From: Frankiales bacterium
GTDB taxonomy: Bacteria; Actinomycetota; Actinomycetes; Mycobacteriales; SCTD01
Assembly (NCBI GenBank): GCA_025465135.1
Contig: JAODNA010000112.1
Location: 1 to 37,209 of the forward strand
DNA length: 37,209 nucleotides
Direction of reading: 5' to 3'
Shown piece after piece: positions 9,841 to 19,300 of this stretch (the stretch's first letter is position 1; every line of letters starts with the position of its first letter). The position numbers were made by a program, and so were the translations under genes. The notes beneath the pieces are model-generated. The model saw only the letters and a program-made list of their open reading frames with translations. It was not told the origin of the DNA and did not search any database.

Positions 9841-10317
9841 ATGCCACTCGCCCTGCTCGTGGCGGCCCTTCTGCTCGCGACCGGCTGCGGCAGTGGCGCA
9901 TCGGGCTCCGGCAAGGCCCAGACGCCCCAGGAGTTCGCCCAGGGCTACACCACGGCGACCACCGCGTTCCAGTCCCGCCTCACCGAGCTCCAGCAGCAGG
10001 GTCGAGCCGCCCTCGGCACGGGCGACCAGACCGTCATCGGCATCTACATGCAGCTGCTCGACTCGACACGCAAGGCCGCGACGGACTTCCGTGCACTCAC
10101 ACCGCCGTCGTCCGTCAAGAGCGCCTACTCGGCGCTGCTGTCAGCGCTGGACGCGCAGGTGAAGGCGCTCCAGCAGACCTTGTCGGCCGCAAAGGGCAAC
10201 GACAAGCCCAAGGTCGCCACCGCGCTGAGCCACTACGCCTCGGCGCTCTCCAACTGGCTGCAGGCCAGTCGCTCGCTCCAAACGGCGGTCCCCGCGCTCT
10301 CTACCTCGGGGACATAG
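9841..10317 (+). CDS. Putative lipoprotein with helical domain
   Basis: MPLALLVAALLLATGCGSGASGSG: signal peptide II with ATGC lipobox, then about 110 aa of predicted helix. ATG 9805 is an alternative start. Confidence 0.75.
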   Translation: MPLALLVAALLLATGCGSGASGSGKAQTPQEFAQGYTTATTAFQSRLTELQQQGRAALGTGDQTVIGIYMQLLDSTRKAATDFRALTPPSSVKSAYSALLSALDAQVKALQQTLSAAKGNDKPKVATALSHYASALSNWLQASRSLQTAVPALSTSGT

Positions 10318-10348
10318 ACACCCGCAACAGCTCGGTCCTGGGGGGGAC

Positions 10349-13300
10349 ATGTCACACACACTGCGCCTGAACCGTCGGCGGATCATCGGTGGACTGTTCC
10401 TGGCGGCCGCGGTAGCCATCGTCGCCAACAGCACGTCGAGCTCCGCCGCCGACCCGACCGCGACCGCGATCGAGAACGGGCTGCAGAGCCTCGCCACCGC
10501 GACCCAGGGCCTGGCCACGCCTCCGTCCGTGGACACCCCTGACCACCTGTCCTTCCTCGGTCAGCAGATCCCCCTGACGGGGCTGTCGCCGCTCAGCGGA
10601 GGCGGTCTCAGCCTGGGCTCCCTGCTCCATCAGGCGCTGGACGCGACCGGCACCGACCTCGACAGCCCCGGTGCGCTGGCCACCGCGTTGAACAACCGGC
10701 ACGCTGCCTTCGGCGGCGTGGACGTCACCCTCGGCTGCGGCGACGGGACCGCCGTGTGCGGCCACGCAGTCACCATCACCCCGACAGCCGCCGGCGCGAC
10801 GGCGTACGACCTCACACTGCCGTTCTCGGCGACGCGCAACGTCGACGTCCCGCTCTCGCTGCCGACCGACGCAGCTGACCTCAACGGACCGGCGTCCTCG
10901 GGCGGCGAGGTGCGCGTGGCCCTGACGATGAGCAGCACGTTCACGATCCACTACGACACAACGAATGCGGACCTCACGCAGCGGTTCACACTGACGACCC
11001 CCCCGACATTGCACTTCTCGGTCGCGGCATCCACGCCCACGGCACTGAGCTTCCCGGTCGACCTCGGCTTCACCAAGGTCACCGTCTCGCGGGCCGCGAG
11101 CCCGACGCCGATCGCGTCCCTCACTCTCGACGTGGCCTTCGCCAGCCCGCACGCGGGCGGGACCGCACAGGCCGGCAAGATCACGGAGTACGACCTGCAG
11201 AACACCGCCCTGACGGATTACGTCACCGTGACCCGTGGCGGGAGCGTCAACGCAAGCATCGGTCTCGACACCGACCTGACCGCGGCCAACCCGGACGCGA
11301 CCGTCGGCGTCACCGACACCGACCTGTCCAACGGCTTCCAGCCCCAGTTCAACGGCGGCACGGGTGCCGGCGCGTCCCTGGCAACGGCGATCTCGAGCCT
11401 CTCGCTTTCGGACTTCACCAACATCAGCCCGAGTCAGGTCCTGTCCGGCCTCGGCCAGATGGCGGCCTCGGTGCAGGCGCTCCAGACCGCCGCCAACGTG
11501 CACCTGCCGCTCCTGCAGAACGGCCTCGCCGACACCCTCAAGCTCGTCGACGACCTCGTCGCGGCGCTGGCTCAGCAGACCGTCATCTGCGGCAACGTCG
11601 ACGGCAACCCGCCGTCCGGAACGCTGTTCGGGCTCGCGGCGGGCACCCCTGTGTTCTGCCAGGCGACGACCACGGACGTCGTGAATGCGGGGTCGGTCAC
11701 CTGGTCAGCCGTCGGCAGCACCGCAACTGCCGTCTCGCACACGTCCGGGGCAGCGGCCGACAACACCATCGGTACGGCGCCGACGGTTCGTGCGCAGTTC
11801 ACGACGAACAGCACGAACGTGCCGCCCGTCATCATCGCCAGCTACACGACTGGTTCTCCCGCGGTCAACAAGGGCGTCAGCCAGCCCGTGCCCACCGCCC
11901 AGGACCTGCTCAACCTGGTCATCCACAACGGGCACTTCCAGGACCCGAGCATCCCCGTCCCCGGCCACCTGCCGACAGGGGTGACGTACGACGCGGCCAC
12001 GCATGCCTTGAAGTTCCACCTGCTCAAGACATTGGCGACCGGCGTCTCCCACAACGGCTCGATCGACTTCGGAGACCGCTTCAAGTCCGCAACCGGTCTG
12101 TTCAGCCTGAGCTCGGCCCTGGACTCCGGTGGACATCCCACGTCGACGGTGTCCGTCAACGCCAGTAACGCGGTGCTCGACCTGACCTTCGGCGTGATCC
12201 TGACCAAGGACCTCACCGACATCTCGACGCACTCCACCCCGCCGAACTTCCTCGACCGGTTCTTCGTCCAGGTCGGCGCGCTGCCGGCGCTGTCCATCGA
12301 CGACGCAACCGTCAGCGTGGCGACGCACCTGACCGGGCGGATCGGCTTCCTCGACGTCACCGCCGACCCGCCGGCGTCAGGCACCAACTTCTCGCTGCAG
12401 CGCAACGACCCGGCCGAACCGATCATCAAGCTGGATGTCATCGGACATCCCACGGACGAGCCACTCGGGATCTCGGTCACCGGTGGCGGAACCATCCCTG
12501 ACTCGCTCCCGATCGCGATGCTGCTCTCGCACATCACCAACCACGTCGCCATCACGCCGAACATCCACCTGTCCGGTGGCATCGCCGCGAAGGCCTCCGT
12601 GGGGGGCAGCGAGCTTGCATCAGGCGGCGTGACGTTCGACTGGCCCATTGCGTCGATGAGCGACCTGACGTCGGCCACCGGGCTGGTCGTGACTCCGGAC
12701 GCGGACTTCACCACCGGGCTGAAGAAGTTCTGGGACATGGCGCAGAACGACCCGGCGGCCCTGCTGCCGATCATCCTGAACGCGCTGTCCGACCTCGCCA
12801 ACCAGGCCGCCACCGCCCCGGGTGACTCGGGTTCGGTCCTGGACACGCAGCTGCCACTGGTCAGCACGACGCCGCGCCAGCTCCTCAAGCAGTTCACCCG
12901 CTTGAAGGACGCCATCGATGAGCTCAAGGGCGGTGCCCCCGCGGCCACCATCGCGTGCACCGACGTCACCACTCCTGCCACTGCGGCAGAGAACGCAGCA
13001 GCCGGCGACCTCGTCCGCTGCGCGGCCACCTCTCACGGCGCTGCCACCACCGTGCAGTGGAGGGCGTTTGCCGGAACCACGCTGATCAGCGGAACGACGG
13101 TCAACGACACCGATGCCCTCAGCGTCAGCTCGGCGCCGGACTCCTCAGCGGCGCACGGCTTCACCTTCGCAGTGCCCTCCGGCGTGACCGGCCTTGCGAA
13201 CCTGGCCAACCCGGGCGGGTTCCGCATCCACGTGGACTTCGACGACGCCGACGGCCACCACACGGCGGACAGCCCGGCGCTCAGCTCGCCGCCCACGCTG

Positions 13301-16300
13301 CAGGCGCTGGTGGACGCACTGACGAGCAAGCTCGGCCTCCCGGCCGGGACGCTGACGGCGTCGATCGCCAGCATCAAGAAGCCCGGTGAGGCGACCGGGA
13401 CCAGCACGCTGAAGCTCGGCCTGAGCTACAACCTGTGCACCGCGGGCAACACGCACCTGCCCGCCTGCCCGTCCGGCGGACCCGGCAACACGATCCCGGC
13501 AATCAGCCTGCCGCTCTCGGTCGACCTCGGTCCTCTCGGCGGATCCGGCAACCACCCGATTGCCTCCACGACGGGGGCGGTCACCGTCGAGGTCAACGGC
13601 CACGCGCAGCTCGACCTCGGCTTCCCGCTCGACTTCGCAACCGGCGTGCTGCCGACCCCGGAGGTGCTCGGTACGACGGGGGCAACGGTCCAGGCTGCTG
13701 TCGACGGGACCGCCGGCGTCCAGGCGAGCCTCGGCCCGCTGTCTCTGCAGCTCGGCACCACCGCCCCGAACAAGGACGGGGTGGCCGGCGGGGGCACCGG
13801 CACGATCAAGCTCGGCGGGAAGGTCACAATCGGCCGGGCCTCGGCGGTCGCCGATCAGGCCTACACCCTGTCCGACTTCGTGAGCAACATCCACGCGAGC
13901 TTCGGCAACACCGATGCTGCCGACGGCGGCATCCACGGCGGCCAGGACTGCGGCACCGTCGACGCCGACTACACCGACGACGGCACGTCCGGCGGCGATC
14001 CGACGCCACCGACCAACCTCGCCACCGGCGCCCCCGTCGTGTGCGCCAACGTCTCCCTCGGCCTGAACAACACGTTCCTCGGCGACGTGGGTCTCGCCTG
14101 GAGCGGTTTCGGCTCCACGCCCACGGTCTACTACCCGTCCAACCTGCTCAGCACGATCGAGAGCGCGATCTTCAACCCTGACTTCCTGCTGAAGGCGCTG
14201 CCCGCGCTGCTCACCCAGCTGCAGGCGACGCTGTCCAACGCCAACGGCGACGTGAAGCTGCCGGTCATCGGCGACGCCCTCGACGCCGGTGCCAACATCG
14301 TCGGCCAGCTCAACGACAACCTCGTGACTCCGGTGACGGCAGGGCTCAGCGCGGCGCTCGGGGCGATCCCAGACCCCAAGGCGATCCATGACCAGGTCCA
14401 GGCGTTCATGTTCTCGAAGCTGGGGCCAGGTGGCGCGAACCTGCTGCTCGACACCGATGGCAGCGGAACAGTGGACGCGAGTGACGTCGCCTTCAACTTG
14501 ACCTGCACCTCGCCGGCGCCGGCCAACTGCAACGGCGACAGCACCGCCGCCGACCTCGTCTACATCACCGATGCCGTCTTCGACTTCCAGATCGGTCAGG
14601 GCATCGGCACCAACGCCGCCGGCGACCCTTCCACCTGCAAGGGCGACACGCCGGCGGACACCTGCGCCACGCCGGCCAACGTCCCGTTCAACATCGGCCT
14701 GGATGGCCTTCCCCTGCGCATCGAGGGCGCCCTGGCCCCGCACGTGGGCTGGAAGATGCGACTGAACTTCGGCCTCAGCCGCAGCGATGGCCCGTACCTC
14801 GTCACGAACCACAAGACCGGCAGCACTCCGACCGACGACCTCAGCATCGGAGCCGGCGTAGCGCTGGGTGATCCTGCGGCGGGCGTGTGCAGCACAGGCG
14901 ACGCCCAGTACCTGAACAGCACGGTCGCCGAGTTCGCGAAGTACGACACGACTCGCTGCCTCAAGGGCACGCTCGGCTTCCTCGAGGTCACGGTTCGCGA
15001 CGCCGACGGCAGTGACGCCGGCAAGCACAAGAAGACCGGCATCGACCTGACTGCCGGCCTCCGCGTCACCTCCTCGGCGGGCGACAACGGCAAGCTGACG
15101 CTGTCCAACATCACCAGCATCGGCGCCGACTTCCACGTCAAGGCCTCGGCGGACGCGAACCTCTTCGTGCGCGCCGGTGTCAGCGGGGCGGGCGCCGGCT
15201 TCCCGAGCATCGCCGGCACCTTCCACGCCAGCTTTGCCTTCGGCGGTGCATCGGGTGGGCCGCTCAACGCTGCCAACCGGACGATGCCCACGCTCGAGTT
15301 CGACAACCTCTACCTCGACGTAGGCCAGCTGCTGCAGAAGTACCTCAAGCCGATCGTCCAGCAGGTCCAGAGCGTCACGTCGCCGCTCAAGCCGATCATC
15401 GACGTCCTCCAGGCGCCGATCCCCGTCGTCTCGCAGCTGGCCGCCCTCGTGGGCGAGCCGCCCGTCACGCTGATCAACCTGGCCGAGAGCGCAAGCGGCT
15501 CCGACCTGTCGGTGATCAAGAGCATCATCGACATGATCCAGTTCATCAACAACTTCAACTTCAGCGGTCAGAGCGGGCTCATCGCGCTCGGCAACGACGC
15601 AGCGAACGGCGGTGGCGGTTCCTTCGGCCTGAACACCGCGAAGGTCGACTCGCCCCAGGCCGGCACCGCTGCCGGATCCGTCGTGACCAACCCGGTGTCC
15701 AGCTCCATCACGGGGGCCGTGGCGGGCGCGACCAACGCGGCACCGGACCCCGTCAAGCCGGGCGACACACGCAAGACGACCTTCGGAGTACCCGGTCTCG
15801 ACATCCCGTGGTTCAACGACCCGTCGCAGATCTTCAAGCTGCTGATGGGCCAGGACATCACCCTGATCGACTACCAGTTCGGCGGCCTGCATGCCGAGGC
15901 CGGGTTCCAGTACACCTTCGGTCCGTTCCTCGTCGGCCCCGTGCCCGTCTCGATCGTCATCGGCGGCTCGGTGCAGATCAACGGCCACCTCGGGATCGGC
16001 TACGACACCACCGGTCTGCGCGAAGTGCTCGACGGCGGCGGCCCGGACAAGCTGCTCGACGGCCTGTTCTTCGACACCTACGACTCGTCCGGCCATGAGG
16101 CACCGGTCGTCCAGCTGATCGGCACGGTCACGGCGGGCGCTGAAGTGGATCTCGTGGTCGTGAAGGCCGGCATCGAGGCCGGCCTGCAGCTGACCGTGAA
16201 CTTCTTCTTCGACGACCCCACCCCTGACGGGAAGATGTCGCTGCATGACATCGGGAGCAAGCTCGACAACCCGATCTGCCTGTTCAAGGTGACGGGCAGT

Positions 16301-19300
16301 CTCGACGCCTTCCTGAAGGCGTTCGTCGAGATCGACCTGTTCTTCTACAGCGACCGCTTCGAGTTCACGATCCTGCAGCTGCACCTGCTCGACTTCTCCG
16401 CGGCCTGCAGCCCACCGAAGCCCGAACCGGCGACGCTGGTCGGCAGCACGCTGGAGCTCAACATCGGCCCACACGCGGACCGCAGGCACTACCACTTCGA
16501 CGCGGCCAAGTGGGGCGACGCCAACGACTCCCAGAACAAGGAGGAGGTCGTCGTCAGATCGCTGCCACCGGGCAACCCGCATCAGGTCTCGGTGTCCCTC
16601 TTCGGCTACTACGAGGAGTACGGCGACAGCGCCACCAACACCATCCACGCGATCTCGGCTGACGGCGGCATCGGCAACGACAAGATCACGATGCAGGCCG
16701 GCTCCCGTGACACCGGCACGATCACGGTGGACAGCGTCACGCGCGACTGCACAGCGGCAAAGCCCTGCAACGACGTGCCCTTCACGCTCCCGGCCACCGT
16801 CAACGGCGGTGGCGGTGACGACGTCATCGTCGGCGGCGACGCTGCCGACACGCTGAACGGTGACGGCGGAGCCACGCCGGACCCGGCCGGCAGCGACAAG
16901 ATCTCCGGCGGTGCCGGCAACGACACCATCACCGGCGGCCCCGGGGGCACGGACAACCTGTCCGGCGACACGGGCAGCGACCACATCTACGGCGGCACGC
17001 TCTCCCCCGGCTTCATCTCGGGCAGCGGACCAGTCGTCATCGAGGGCGGTCCGGGGGCGGACTTCCTCTACGGCTCCAACGCGGCCGACAACATCGACGG
17101 CGGCCCGGGTCTCGACCCGAACGCCATCGACCCGCTGCACAAGCCGAGCACGTTCGCGACCACCCAGCCGACAGCCGTTGACGGCGGCGACGTCATCGTC
17201 GGCAGCAAGGGCAACGACAGCTTGAACGGCGGCCCTGGCGACGACATCATCTCCGGCGACGAGGACCTGTCCCTCGACACCGGGTGCGTCGCCAACGGCG
17301 CTGCGCCCGACAACAGCGACGCGGCCAACCACGTGACCAGCAACGACGACATCATCGATGCGGGCACCGGCAACGACCACGTCTGGGGCGGAAGCGGCAG
17401 CGACATCGTGAAGGGCGGCACGGGAAGCAACTTCATCTGCGGCAACGCGGGCGACGACACCCTCGAGGGCAACCCCGCCAGCGGCTCCACCGCCGACCAC
17501 AGCACGATCGTGGGCGGCCCTGACCAGGACATCCTGAGCAGCGGCCCCGGCGACAGCCTGCTGATCGGCGGCTCGGGCAACGACACGACGACGCCTGGCG
17601 CCGGCAACGACATCGTCATCGGTGGGCTCGGGCGCGACACGGTCTCCGGCGGGCTGGGCAACGACATCCTGCTCGGCGACGACGGCACGGTCGGCGGCGA
17701 CGACCCGGCAACACTCGCCGCCCTCTCGCCGGCAGCGCTCGAGACGAAGATCTCCGGGCTGCAGGCCGAGAGCCTGCTCGTGCGGGCGTCCCATGTCGCA
17801 GGAAGCACGGGTTCCGACACCGGCGCAGTCCTCTCCTGCACAACGGCGTACGACCAGCTCAACACGACGTCTGGCAACTCGGACTGCATCAGCGGCTCCG
17901 GCGGTGGCGATGTCGTCTACGCCGGTCCCGGCGCGGACACCGTCTCGGGCGACGACGGCGCCGACTACCTCGACGGAGGAAGCGGGCCGGACACGGTCCG
18001 CGGCGCCCAGATGGACGACTACATCTACGGCCAGGCCGGTGACGACAGCCTCTTCGGAGACAGCGGCGCCGACCACATCTACGGCGGTCCCGACCAGGAC
18101 ACGATCCACGGCGGGTCGGAGGCCGACTACATCGAGGGCAACGGCAGCTCGGACACCATCAACGGTGACTCCGGGAACGACAACATCCTCGGTGGCTCGG
18201 GCTCGGCAGCGGCAGAGGACAAGAACGTCGGCAGCCTCGGCGACACCATCCTCGGCGGCGAAGGCGACGACGTGATCGTCGGCGACAACGGCACGATCAA
18301 CGAGAGCACCCGCGCCGTCGTGATCTTCGACAACAACGACGCCGCCGTGCTCGATGAGTACGGAAACGACGCCATCTTCGGCAACGAGGGCAGTGACCGC
18401 CTCTACGGCGGCGGCGGCGTCGACACCGTGCACGGCAACGAGCTCGATGACTACATCGAGGGCAACTCCGGCGCCGACAACCTGTTCGGCGACGACGGCA
18501 ACGACCGCATCATCGGCGGAAGCAGTCAGGACGCCGCCACCGCGAACGACACCGGCGACACCGTGCACGGCGGCCTGCTCGACGACGTGATCATCGGCGA
18601 CAACGGCACCATCAGCCCGATCGGTGTCACCACGATGGCGGTCTCCCCCAGCAACACCTTCGGTGACGACCACCTGTACGGCGACCAGGGCTTCGACCAG
18701 GTCTACGGCCAGCTCGGTGACGACACGATCTACGGCGACACCGGCGCCGACTACCTGATAGGCGACCTCGGCTCGATCACCGTCGGCACCGCTCCGGCGC
18801 TGTGGCCCGGGAACTCCCCACACAACGAGGTAACGCTGATCAGCCCCGAGGAAGGCGGCATCGACACGATGTACGGCGGCGGTGCCGACGACCACATGTA
18901 CGGCGGTGCCAAGGACGACGTGATGCAGGGCAACAGCGGCAACGACTACATGGAGGGCAACAACGGCCGCGACAGCATGTACGGCCTGAACGACGGCACG
19001 GCTGGGGACATCTCCGCCGCGGCCGACTTCCTCGCCGCGTCAGGCGCAGAAGGGGATCAGGACGACATGCTGGGCGGCAGCTCCAACGTCAACCCGGAGG
19101 CCAACAAGCAGGACGTCGGCGAGACCGTGATGCAGGGCAACCTCGGCGCAGACGTCATGATCGGCGACAACGGCACGATCACACGCACCGTGGCCACGCC
19201 GACGACCTGGGCCACGGACCAGATCACCGGCGGCATCGCCCGCACCGTCACGCTGTTCTACGCGGACCGGGCGGACTGCTCCACGGGAGTCTGCGGCGGC

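Noticed and set aside
13145-18895. 1916-aa ORF antisense to the giant RTX gene
   Set aside because: Low-complexity V/D/A/R translation that is the mirror of GC-rich codon usage and RTX repeats; no start context, signal or domain; the sense strand is clearly coding.
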